Part shown: in pieces, positions 54,160 to 63,847 of the stretch
Numbering within the stretch: position 1 is the first letter of the stretch
Layout: each line of letters starts with the position of its first letter
DNA from: Bog-756 sp963745955
GTDB taxonomy: Bacteria; Actinomycetota; Acidimicrobiia; Acidimicrobiales; RAAP-2
Direction: 5' to 3'
NCBI GenBank assembly: GCA_963745955.1
Contig: CAVUZI010000011.1
Coordinates: 868,001-932,000, forward strand
Length of the DNA stretch: 64,000 nucleotides
Notes under the pieces: model-generated
Told to the model about the DNA's origin: nothing
Seen by the model: the letters and a program-made list of their open reading frames with translations, nothing else
Database searches by the model: none
Translations under genes and position numbers: made by a program

Positions 54160-55691
54160 CCGATCCGGTGACAGTCGGCGCGGAGAAGATGGAACGAAGG
54201 GGCTCCACCGCTCTTGTGTCCCGGACTGCCATCGCCGGCGCGAGCGGCTACGTGGGCCGCCTGCTGGCCAACCAGCTGGCCGGGGCCGGCCATCGGGTGT
54301 CTGCCTTGGGCCGGCATCCGGACACCCTGCCCACCGGTGAGCGGATCTCGCCCGTCATCGTCGACGTGGCCGACGCCGAGAGCACCGCCCACGCGCTGGC
54401 CGGTGCCGACGCCGCCTACTACCTCGTCCACGCCATGGCCGGCGGCGCCGGGTTCGAAGCCCGCGACCACGAGCTCGCGGACGCCTTCGGCCGGGCGGCA
54501 AAGTCGGCCGGCGTCGGGCGCATCATCTACCTGGGCGCCCTGGGCCGGGGCGACCTGTCGGCGCACCTGGTCAGCCGCCAGGAGGTCGGCGCGGTGCTGG
54601 CCGCCTCCGGGGTGCCGGTCGTGGAGCTGCGCGCCGCGGTCATCCTCGGGGCCGGCAGCATTTCCTACGAGATGTTGCGCTCGCTCACCGAGCGCCTGCC
54701 GGTCATGGTCTGCCCGCGCTGGATCAACACCCGGCTCCAGCCACTGGCCGAGAGCGATCTGCTCGACTACCTCTCCGGCTCGCTCGTCGCCCCGCCGGGC
54801 ATCTATGAGATCGGCACCCCGGACGTGACCGATTACGGGGCCATGATGCGCGCCTACGCCGAGGCGAGTGGGCTACGGCCCCGACGCATCTTCACCGTGC
54901 CCTTCGTCACACCCTCGCTGTCGGCCCGCTGGGTCGACCTGGTCAGCCCGGTGGACCGGCGGGTGAGCCACGCCCTGATCGAGAGCCTGGTGAACGAGGT
55001 GGTCGTCCACGATCCAGCGCGCACGTTCGCCGCCTTCGGCATTACCCCGCTGCCGGTCGCAGAAGCCGTCCGCCGCGCCATCAGCGACGAGGGCGACCGG
55101 GTCTCGACCGGACTGTTCGACCGCTCGATGTCACTCGGCACCGGTGTCTACACCATTCGATGTGGTGCGCCACTGGACCCTGATCGCATCCAGGCGGTGC
55201 GAGACGACCTGGCCCAGGTGGGTGGGGACCTCTCCTGGTACGGAGTCGCGTGGGCCTGGGCGCTGCGCATGGCGCTCGGCCGGCTGTTCGGCGAGAAGCT
55301 CCGGATCCAGCGGCCCGACCGGCTCACGCCAGGGGCGGTGGCCGACTGGTGGCAGGTGGTGCGGGCTGATCCCGACCACCTGGTGCTGGCCTCGATCGGG
55401 TGGTTCTGTGGAGACGGCTGGCTCGGGTTGCGCATCGCCGATGCACCGCCACGCCTCGAACAGGCCGCCGCCTTCCGGCCCAAAGGTCTCCTCGGCCTCG
55501 CCTACTGGTGGGCCCTCTGGCCCGTCCACCAGGTGGTGTTCCGAATCATGGTTCGGAGCCGGGTTCGCCGGACCCGCCGTTCCCACCCTCGAACCCGCCC
55601 TCGGCCCCGACCTCGGACGCGACCTCGGACCCGCCGGATGGCCGTCACCACCGGGGAGGCCAAGCCCACCGGATCGACCCCGGCGGCCTGA
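54156..55691 (+). CDS. NmrA-like Rossmann/DUF2867 fusion protein
   Basis: A 511-residue two-domain protein. The N-terminal NAD(P)-binding domain of the atypical SDR/NmrA type has TAIAGASGYVGRLLANQLAG and YYLVHAMAGG. The C-terminal DUF2867 domain (about 325-475) shows VADWWQVVRADPDHLVL and FRPKGLLGLAYWWALWPVH. The last 40 residues are Arg/Pro/Thr repeats made by a 12-bp tandem repeat. ATG overlaps the SDR stop (ATGA). DUF2867 is START-like, so it may handle an oxidised lipid; function unknown. Confidence 0.88.
   Translation: MTDPVTVGAEKMERRGSTALVSRTAIAGASGYVGRLLANQLAGAGHRVSALGRHPDTLPTGERISPVIVDVADAESTAHALAGADAAYYLVHAMAGGAGFEARDHELADAFGRAAKSAGVGRIIYLGALGRGDLSAHLVSRQEVGAVLAASGVPVVELRAAVILGAGSISYEMLRSLTERLPVMVCPRWINTRLQPLAESDLLDYLSGSLVAPPGIYEIGTPDVTDYGAMMRAYAEASGLRPRRIFTVPFVTPSLSARWVDLVSPVDRRVSHALIESLVNEVVVHDPARTFAAFGITPLPVAEAVRRAISDEGDRVSTGLFDRSMSLGTGVYTIRCGAPLDPDRIQAVRDDLAQVGGDLSWYGVAWAWALRMALGRLFGEKLRIQRPDRLTPGAVADWWQVVRADPDHLVLASIGWFCGDGWLGLRIADAPPRLEQAAAFRPKGLLGLAYWWALWPVHQVVFRIMVRSRVRRTRRSHPRTRPRPRPRTRPRTRRMAVTTGEAKPTGSTPAA
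55587..55634. repeat. Four tandem 12-bp units inside the DUF2867 gene
   Basis: Units CCTCGAACCCGC, CCTCGGCCCCGA, CCTCGGACGCGA and CCTCGGACCCGC, read in a frame that gives alternating Arg, Thr and Pro. Being a multiple of three, copy changes keep the frame. Confidence 0.85.
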
Positions 55692-55694
55692 TCG

Positions 55695-57103
55695 ATGACG
55701 GTCGCCGTCCTCTGGTTCCGGCGAGACCTGCGCCTCGATGACCTGCCCGCTCTTCGGGCCGCAGCTGAAGCCGGGCCCGACGGCGTCGTCGCGCTGTTCG
55801 TGGCCGACCCGGCCCTCCTCGACCCGGCCGGGCCGAACCGGCGACGCTTCCTGGCCGCGGCTTTGGCCGCCCTCGATGCCGAACTCGAGGGTGCCCTGGT
55901 GGTGCGGCTGGGCGACCCGGTCCGCGTCGTCCCCGCAGTGGTAGCCGAGGTCGGGGCATCCGTCGTGACCGCCACGACCGACTTCGGTCCCCACGGCGCG
56001 GCACGCGATGCCGCAGTGGCGCTAGGCACTGTCGGCCGACGGGCGTCGGCTGATCACGGTCGACTCCAACTACGCAGTCGCACCGGGCCGGGTCCGCACG
56101 GGGACGGGCGCGCCGTTCAAAGTGTTCACCGCGTACAGAAGGGCCTGGGAGGCAGTCGGGTGGCCGGGCCCCTCCCGCGCCCCCGACGTGCGTTATCGGC
56201 GCCTCGGGAGCGACGCGAGCGACTCCTTCCTGGGGACAGGCTTGGCCACTCCGGGGTCCCATGGCCTGCCCGACTGGTGGGAAGGCCTCCCACTCGGTCC
56301 CGCGGCGGCGCTCCCCGACGCCGGGCCCGTGGCGGCGTGGGACCGGCTCGAGCGCTTCGTGGCCGGGCCTCTGGCCGACTACGACCGCGACCGTGACCTC
56401 CCCGCAGTAGCGGGCACCTCGGGTCTTTCGCCCTACCTGCGCTTCGGCTGCATCCACCCGCGCCGCGTGTTGATGCTCCTCGACCAGGGTGCGAGGAGCC
56501 GAGCGCATGCGGGCCGAGCTGGCCTGGCGTGAGTTCTATGCCGATGTGCTTTGGCACCGCCCCGACTCGGCACGCGCTCCGCTCCTGGAATTCGGCGCCC
56601 GTCTCCGCTGGGACACGGACGGGCGATCGCGGGAGCGGTTTGCGGCCTGGGCGACGGGGACGACCGGCTACCCCCTGGTCGATGCAGGTATGCGCCAGCT
56701 GCTGGCCGAGGGCTGGATGCACAACCGGGTGCGGATGGTCACGGCCAGCTTCCTGGTGAAAGATCTCCACATCGACTGGCGGCTCGGTGCCCGGTGGTTC
56801 ATGTGGCACCTCGTCGACGGCGACCTTGCCTCAAACCAACATGGATGGCAATGGGTGGCAGGGACGGGAACCGATGCCGCCCCGTTCCACCGGGTGCTCA
56901 ACCCGATCCGCCAGCAGGAGCGCTTCGACCCGGCGGGTGCATACGTCAATCGGTATCTCCGTACGCCGCACGAACCCGATCACGTAGCCACAGGGGGTGC
57001 TGGGCCGGGCTCGGTTCCCACCATCGACGTCCTGGTCGACCACGCGGCTGAGCGGCACGAAGCGCTGGCCCGGTTGGCCGAGGCGCGCCGGCTCGACGCA
57101 TGA
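55695..57103 (+). CDS. phr: Deoxyribodipyrimidine photolyase, two frameshifts
   Basis: Three frames together give a class I CPD photolyase of about 465 residues, which repairs UV dimers with blue light. First piece: VLWFRRDLRLDDLPAL (photolyase alpha/beta domain). Shift near 56030 to GRRLITVDSNYAVAPGRVRT and FKVFTAYRRAWEAVGWPG. Second shift near 56490 to the FAD domain with ELAWREFYADVLWHRP, YPLVDAGMRQLLAEGWMHNR and ASNQHGWQWVAGTGTDAAP. All conserved FAD-domain residues I can check are intact, so the shifts may be sequence errors. It starts three bases after the DUF2867 stop, the last gene of the rightward operon. Confidence 0.88.
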
Positions 57104-57126
57104 GGTGAGGAAAGGGTGCTCCACGG

Positions 57127-59157
57127 TCAACCAGCTGCGGGGTCCGACGTTCCAAGCAGCAACGTTGCCAGCGAGCTGGCGAGCCGGGCGTTGCCGGCGA
57201 TGCTCGAGTTCGGGGACTGCTCCGCCCGGGCGATGACCTGTTCGACCGTTTGTCGGGCCTGGGGCTCACTGATCGGCTGCAGCGGGTTCGTCGCCGCGGA
57301 GTTGACTGCGGCGACAGTCGAGCCGAGGGCGTCCGACCTTGATCTCGTACCGCGAGTCACCAGTGGGCGCGACGTAGGCATACCGGCTCCCGTCGGGATT
57401 GCTCGTCACCGTGTCCAGAACGGCTCCACCCGTGATCGTGACCGCGCCGTGGACGGTAGCCGGTATGTAGACGAGGGTCTCTGCCCCGCGGTCTCCGCGG
57501 TGCACATCCCCCGCCGGTGGCCACCATGTCGAAGGTACTGGATATGGGGTCGTACAGATAGGCGAGCAGTGACCCGGCCGTCGCCTCGGCCACACACGGG
57601 AGAGGTACTGCTCCGGGACGGGATCACGACATCCCTGGGTGACGGAGGGACATTGGGATCGCCCTTGCCGGGTTGGCCGTTGGCTGTGGTCTGGTAGGTG
57701 CTGTGCTGCCAACGGACGCACCAGCAGGTGCCCATGGTCGACGACAACCCCTTCCAGGCCCAGATGGTGCCGCCGATGAGAGTCGCCTCCTGAGCCGCCG
57801 TCTCGCCGGCCAGCACCGTGCTGTCGGTGCTGGACGAGTCGCCGAATTCGGTTGTGAACACGGCGGCGTGCATGGCCTGGGCCTCGGCTTCGGCTGTTTG
57901 GTAACCGAAGGTATAGCTGGGCGGGAACGGACTGCCGGTCGACCGGGTACCCGATGAACTGGTCGAGTGTGAATGCATGGGTGTAGATGTGAGGTGCCCA
58001 GACAAGGTTCGGGTATGGGTGATCGGCCTGCTCACCTGCGGGGAGAAGTCGACCAGGTTTCGGTAGGCCGATGGGCTCGACGAAGATCTGCTGGCGGTTC
58101 ACCTTGGCCAACTGCGGATAGGCGCAGGCATTGGTGAGCGACGTCGGCTCGGTGGCCGGACAGGTGGGCAGCCCGTCGCGTACACCGGTGAGCGCCTCGA
58201 TGACCCGTCGGTAGAAGGGGAAGAGGTCCTGTGCGGTGGCGGTGTAGAGATTCTCCACGGGTAGGGAGGACAGCGATCCGGGCTGGGGCTCGTTCATCAC
58301 CTCGTACCCGAGGACGGTCGAGTTGTCCTCGAACGCCGTTGGCCAGAGCGGCGAGTGCCCCGATGTAATGGTCCTGAAGGCCGCGCCCGGGCGCCGCTCC
58401 CTGGGCCGAAGGCACGGTGTGGTTGTGCCAGAAATTGTAGAAGGCGGCACCTCCGCCCGTCAGGTGCTCAGGCCGAGTACGCACATGCCGGCTTGCCGTC
58501 GGTGAAGACGGCCCACGCGGGGGCCCCGTCACCACCTCCGGACGACGTGCACCCGGCCGGCAGTGTCGATGGCTTGCCCGGAAGGATGTAACGCGAATAC
58601 TGATCCTGGTGCATGTCGAGGATGACGTAGATGCCCTGCTGTCGGGCCCAACCCGACCGCCTGTTCCACCCGCTGCGAGATAGGTGGCGCTGTAGGCACC
58701 AGGCTGGGGCTCGAGCTGGCTCCAATTGAGCACGAGGCGTATCACGTTGAAGCCGAGCGACCGGAGCTGGGCGAAGTCGTTGCCGCTGCCCGGGGGACGT
58801 GGATTGGTCGTAAGGCGGGCAGATCCTCCTGCACTTCGCACAGCGGAGGCTGCGGGATGCAGCGCTGAGGCCGCCGGGCACTTGCCATCGTAGGCACTCG
58901 GGCGTCACCGGGAAGATGGCCGGACCGCCGTTGGCGTCGGGGTAGGCGACATCCTGCATCCCCACGACGGCGGCGCCGTGGAGAAGGACTTGCCGGCCGG
59001 ACGGATCGGCCAGATACGGGGTGGCGTCCGCGACACCGGCGGCAGGCGTCACGACATGCAGGAAGGGAAGTGATGGCGGCGCTTGCGCTTCTCGCAGAAG
59101 GCGTCGACCTACTGCCACATGCAGCAACATGAGAGCCACGCAGATGAGCAGGAGCAC
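57127..59157 (-). pseudogene. GH5-type glycosidase (endoglycoceramidase/cellulase-like), multiply frameshifted
   Basis: Pieces in several frames line up, N- to C-terminal, as a membrane-anchored or exported GH5 enzyme: hydrophobic MLLLICVALMLLHVAVG; YLADPSGRQVLLHGAAVVG; LGFNVIRLVLNWSQLEPQPG; QQGIYVILDMHQDQYSRYI; acid/base Glu in LGYEVMNEPQPG; NLVWAPHIYTHAF; nucleophile Glu in VFTTEFGDSSS; IWAWKG. At least five frame changes are needed between 57.3 and 58.9 kb. It is either a decayed gene or a very poor stretch of sequence. The assignment is by motif order. Confidence 0.72.
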
Positions 59158-59199
59158 GGCCGGAGGTCCATTCGATCGGCGTGGAACAAGTGGACAGGT

Positions 59200-59595
59200 G
59201 TCCGGTTGAGAGGGCGACGCATGAGTGCATTATGCACGTGAATCCGATCTCGGCCTCAGGGAAGCTCGACCGTCTGAGATGTGATGTCTTCGAGAGCGAG
59301 CACTCCTGCGAGCCGCCCATGATGATGATGTCGTGTGCGGTTGCCAACATTGCGCCAGCAGCAAAGGCATGGCCGTCAACCGCGGCACGGGATCGCCGGA
59401 GAGTCCAGGACGCGAACCAAAGGCGCTCCACGTCGGTGAGGAATGTCTTGTCGGTGGCCCCTCTCCGAGTAGCCAATCGAGATCCAGCCCGGTGGAGTAG
59501 AACGTTCCGGTACCTGTCGGCACGAGGGCAAAGAAAGGAATCGGGAGGCCCCCGACAGGGCCGGAAGGGCGGTCAACCATCCCGTCAACCTGCAC
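59200..59595 (-). pseudogene. Decayed enoyl-CoA hydratase copy
   Basis: Fragments in different frames, FYSTGLDLDWLLGEG, TDKTFLTDVERLW and DGHAFAAGAMLATAHDIIIM, closely match the intact protein at 40969-41637 (FYSNGLDLDWLVGEG, ADKSFLNDVERLL, NGHAFAAGAMLATAHDIVIM). The C-terminal third is missing. A paralogue that has been frameshifted and truncated. Confidence 0.8.
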
Positions 59596-59601
59596 CCGCG
59601 C

Positions 59602-61167
59602 CTAGATCCGCTTCACGGTCCCGGACTCCTGAGTCGGCATGACCTGAACGGCGGGCAGCGGATACGGCGGCTGGTTGTCGGCGACTTCGTAAACGTCTTC
59701 TGTCGTACACCCGAGCTCCATCACTTCGTTCATGGTGTCTCGGGATGTGGACGGGAGTGCGGGTCGCGCCTCGTCAGCCGACCCCATGCGCAGAGTATGG
59801 GTGAGGTCCCCGACCGTCTTCCGACGCCAGGCGGAGATATTCGAAGCGTGTATCCCAAACCGCTCCTCCAGAAACCGAACCTGGGAGGTGTGGTCGAGTA
59901 CCTCAGACGTCACGTACCCACCTCGACTGAAGGGCGACACCACCAGCATCGGTACGCGGAACCCGAGCCCGAGGGGCCCGGCCACCCCGTTGGCCGTGGC
60001 CGGTAGTGGGTCGACGGTGACGTACTCCCCCGCAGTCCCCGAGGGCGCCACCGGCGGAGGTACATGGTCGAAGAATCCGTCGTTCTCGTCGTACATGACG
60101 AACAGCACCGTCTTCGACCACGTGTCGGCATTTGAGATCAGGGTCTGGAGGACCTGATCGATGAACCATGCCCCAAGGCTCGGAGGAGAGGGCGGATGTT
60201 CGTCGTACCCGAGGGGCGGAATGATCCACGACACACTGGGCAAGGTTCCCGATCGCACGTCATGGACGAAGTCGTTGGGGAACGTCGGGACGAATGCCTT
60301 TTGGTAGAGAGCAGAGGATGGGTCGGAGTATTGAGAGAAGTAAGGAAGGATGGCGTCGGAAATGAGCATCACGTAAGGATTGTCGACCCTGTACGCAGCG
60401 CCCGGTGGTGTGTAGGTCTTCCACGAGACCCCGGCGTCCTCCAGGAGCTCGGGCACTGTCGTCCAGTTGACGCTGAACCGCGCGTCTGACGATGGATTCG
60501 TGATGAGCACCGGTCCGCCGTGGGCGCCACCCGGGTCGACGGTTCCGGACATCGCCATCAAGCGATTCGGGTGGGTGGGCCCCATGATGGAACAGTGGTA
60601 GCCGTCACAAAGCGTGAATGCGTCGGCCAACGCGTAGTGAAAGGGAAGGTCGGCCCGGGTGTGGTAGCCCATGGTCAGCAGGCCGTAGCCGGGCCCCTCG
60701 AACTGAGTGGACGTGTGCGTACGTACGAATGCGTCCATGGCCCCGTCATTGCGGCAGAGATGTTGCGGTAACCAGCTATGGGTCAGATCGTGAGTGCACT
60801 CGCCGAGCCCGCTGGTCGTATCCAGATGGAAGGGGAGCTGCCTTCCCACCGGTGACCGGGTCGTGTTGCTCGCAAGCGGTTGGGAAAAGGCGCCGAGGCG
60901 GCCATCGGGGTGGTCGTCGAATCCCCGCACTCCTTTGTAGGAGCCGAAGTAGTGATCGAACGAGCGGTTCTCCTGCATGAGAAAGACCACGTGCTCGATC
61001 GCTCCGAGATCGGACCCGGCAGGGGCCGTCATCGACGCCTTCTTGACCGTGGCTGGCGATCCGCATCCCGCGGCGATGGCGGTGGCACTCGCCGCAAGGG
61101 CTGCTTCGAGAAAGAGCCGGCGGTTGAAGGTAGGTCCGCCCACCCGGTCGTCTGACTTCTTCGCCAT
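59602..61167 (-). CDS. Tat-exported phospholipase C/acid phosphatase-type phosphoesterase
   Basis: A 521-residue alkaline-phosphatase-superfamily phosphoesterase like mycobacterial PlcA-D. The Tat signal holds NRRLFLEAALAASATAIAAG followed by a lipobox cysteine. Active-site regions are VFLMQENRSFDHYFGSYKGV, the central GPTHPNRLMAMSGT, and VLFVMYDENDGFFDHV with metal-binding acidic residues. It should act outside the membrane on phospholipids. ATG 61167 after GAGGGGAGTGG is chosen; the longer frame to 61236 is not supported. The gene is uninterrupted, unlike its neighbours. Confidence 0.92.
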   Translation of the reverse strand: MAKKSDDRVGGPTFNRRLFLEAALAASATAIAAGCGSPATVKKASMTAPAGSDLGAIEHVVFLMQENRSFDHYFGSYKGVRGFDDHPDGRLGAFSQPLASNTTRSPVGRQLPFHLDTTSGLGECTHDLTHSWLPQHLCRNDGAMDAFVRTHTSTQFEGPGYGLLTMGYHTRADLPFHYALADAFTLCDGYHCSIMGPTHPNRLMAMSGTVDPGGAHGGPVLITNPSSDARFSVNWTTVPELLEDAGVSWKTYTPPGAAYRVDNPYVMLISDAILPYFSQYSDPSSALYQKAFVPTFPNDFVHDVRSGTLPSVSWIIPPLGYDEHPPSPPSLGAWFIDQVLQTLISNADTWSKTVLFVMYDENDGFFDHVPPPVAPSGTAGEYVTVDPLPATANGVAGPLGLGFRVPMLVVSPFSRGGYVTSEVLDHTSQVRFLEERFGIHASNISAWRRKTVGDLTHTLRMGSADEARPALPSTSRDTMNEVMELGCTTEDVYEVADNQPPYPLPAVQVMPTQESGTVKRI

Positions 61168-61292
61168 CCCACTCCCCTCTCTGAGCCGTCCCCCGGGCGC
61201 GCCCCAGAGCGTCCTATGAAAGTGAACGTTGTGCAACCACCAGGTGACACGGAGGTGACGGGCCAGAAGGGCAAGGCGCGTCGTCGATCCAG

Positions 61293-61319
61293 CCAGTAGG
61301 CGTCAGGAACCTCATTCCG
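61293..61319. repeat. Distant IS-tip-like sequence
   Basis: On the reverse strand reads GGAATGAGGTTCCTGACGCC then TACTGG, similar to the tip at 16855-16880 (GGATGAGGTTCTTGGCACCC). Weak match, in the gap between the phospholipase C and sulfatase genes. Confidence 0.4.
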
Positions 61320-61463
61320 AGGCGCCGACCTGCAATTCTTCGGTATCCGAAGATTCCAGCCGTGTCCTCGGCTGCGCAGGCTGCGTACCCCCGGCCCCGA
61401 GCCGGAGCGTCTCGATCCGTTGATGGCATGCTGGCCCCCTCGCGTGTTCTCACAGGGGGTGTG

Positions 61464-63772
61464 ATGACGACGGAACGAGAGTTCGGCGGTCGGATCGGGG
61501 ACGATTGGCGCAGCTCGGAGCCGTGGTGGCCTCCGACGCCGGCCCCACCGGAGGGAGCGCCCAACGTCGTCCTCATCGTCCTGGATGACGTCGGATTCGC
61601 CCAGCTCGGCTGCTTCGGGTCGGATATCGACACCCCGGTGCTCGACGGCCTGGCCGCCGGGGGGCTCCGCCTGTCCAATTTCCACGCCACCGCGCTGTGC
61701 TCCCCCACCCGGGCTGCCCTGCTCACCGGTCGCAACCACCACCGCAGCGGAATGGGCCGGGTGGCGGACCTGGCCATCGGGTACCCCGGCTACTGGGGCA
61801 AGCCGCCCCGTGAGAACGGCTATCTGTCCGAGATCCTGCAGGCTCACGGCTATGCCACCTACGCGGTCGGCAAGTGGCACCTCAGCCCTGAAGACGAGGC
61901 CAACATGGCCGGTTCGCGCGCCACCTGGCCCTTGGGCCGCGGGTTCGACAGGTGGTACGGGTTCCACGGTGGGGAGACCCACCAGTTCGTGCCCGCGCTC
62001 TATCACGACAATCACGCGGTCAGGCCACCCCGCTCGGCGGACGACGGCTACCACCTGAGCGCCGATCTGGCCGACCGGGCCATCGAATTCCTCGGAGATC
62101 TGCGGGCGGTCGATCCCGACCAGCCCTATTTCCTCTACTTCTGTACGGGCGCCTGCCACTCCCCGCATCACGCGCCCTCGGAGTGGATCGATCGCTACCG
62201 GGGCCGTTTCGCCCAGGGATGGGATCGGTGGCGCCAAGAGACCTACGCCCGGCAACTCGGTATCGGGATCATCCCGGAGGGCACCCGCCTGCCGCCACGA
62301 CCACCCTGGGTGCCCCCCTGGGAGGACCTCGATGACCAGGAGCAGGCCCTCGGGGAACGGTTCATGGAGTGCTTCGCGGCCTATCTGTCCTACACGGACG
62401 AGCAGATCGGACGGGTGTTGGCATTCATCGACGACCTCGGGGAAGCGGACAACACGGTGGTCATGGTCGTGTCGGACAACGGGGCGAGCTCGGAAGGTGG
62501 GAAGGAGGGGACGATCAACGAAGCCCGGCTCTCGAACTTCAACGCGGCGAGCACACGCGAGATGTACCGACGGATCGACGAGATCGGTGGGCCACTCAGC
62601 CACAACAACTATCCATGGGGCTGGACCATGGCCGGCAACACGCCACTGAAGCGGTGGAAGCGCGAGGTCCATGAGGGCGGCGTGGCCGTTCCTTGCATCG
62701 TCTCGTGGCCCGGGCAAGTTCGCACGGAGCGCCGGTGGCATCCGCCGGCAGTTCGCCCATGTGATCGATGTACTGCCGACCGTGCTCGAGCTGGTCGGGC
62801 TCAGCGCGCCGGATGCCATCAACGGCGTTCCCCAGTCCCACCTCGACGGCACGAGTTTCGCCTACCTCCTGGACGCCGAGGGGGAGGCGGAGCCCGGCAG
62901 GCACGTGACCCAGTACTTCGAGATGCTCGGCTCCCGGGCCATCTATCACGACGGATGGAAGGCCGTGACCTTCCACTCGGTGGGTCCTCTCTACGACGAC
63001 GGGCTCCGCGCCAACGCGCCCGTTCGAAGAGGACGTGTGGGAGCTCTACCACGTGGCCGAGGATGTGTCGGAGACAATCGACCTCGCCTCGCAGCACCCG
63101 GAGCGGCTGTCCGACATGATCGCGCGGTGGTGGGAGGAGGCCCGCCGCAACGACGTCCTCCCGCTCGACAATCGACCGTTGGAGGCGATCGCCCACCCGA
63201 AACCTGATCGTCGTCGGCCACGCAGCAGCTATCGCTACTTCCAGGGAGGCGCTCCGGTGCCCGAGTCGGTCGCCATCAAGCTCTGCAACCGGTCCCACGA
63301 GATCACGGTGACGCTCGAGGTGCCCGACCCACTGGTGCCGAGCGGCGTCCTGATCGCCCAGGGCTGCACCCTCGGCGGCTGGTCGCTCCATCTGGTGGAC
63401 GGGCAGCTCCGCTATGTCCACAACCTCTACGGAAGGACCCGCTCGCTCATCCAGGCAGACAGACCCCTCGGTCCGGGCCGCCACACGGTGAAATTCGTCT
63501 TCGAGAAGGACGATGGTGCGGGCGGAAGCGCCCTCCTCGAACAGGACGGTGACGTGGTGGCCGAGGGTTCGATCGATCGGTTCACGCCCGCGGTCTTCAA
63601 CGAAGTGGGGATCGGCCTGACGTGCGGCTACGAGTGGGGGCCGGCGATCGGGGAGGGCTATGAGGCACCCTTCGCCTTCAACGGGACCATCTCACGAGCC
63701 GTCGTCACCGCCACCGGCCCCATGGTGGTGGATCCGGTCCTGGAGGTGGCGGCCATCCTGGCCATGCAGTGA
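61464..63772 (+). CDS. Arylsulfatase, two frameshifts
   Basis: About 770 residues when joined. The sulfatase signature CSPTRAALLTGR is intact, with Cys79 the residue converted to formylglycine; metal-binding VLIVLDDVGFAQLGCFG and the later VGKWHLSPEDE and VVSDNGASSEGG are present. Shifts near 62714 (after CIVSWPG, continuing KFARSAGGIRRQFAHVIDVL) and near 63020 (continuing PFEEDVWELYHVAED) split the C-terminal part. The final 170 residues form a separate beta-rich domain typical of large actinobacterial arylsulfatases. No signal peptide is seen. It hydrolyses sulfate esters. Confidence 0.88.
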
Positions 63773-63847
63773 CGGCCCCTCGTCTGCTTCACTCACGCCC
63801 GGTCATGCAGATGGCCGTCCCGGGGCGGGCTGGCAAACTAGCGGGTG

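Noticed and set aside
61339..61353. Hairpin CTTCGGTATCCGAAG as terminator
   Set aside because: Short stem, no T-run, and it lies between two divergent gene starts rather than after a gene.
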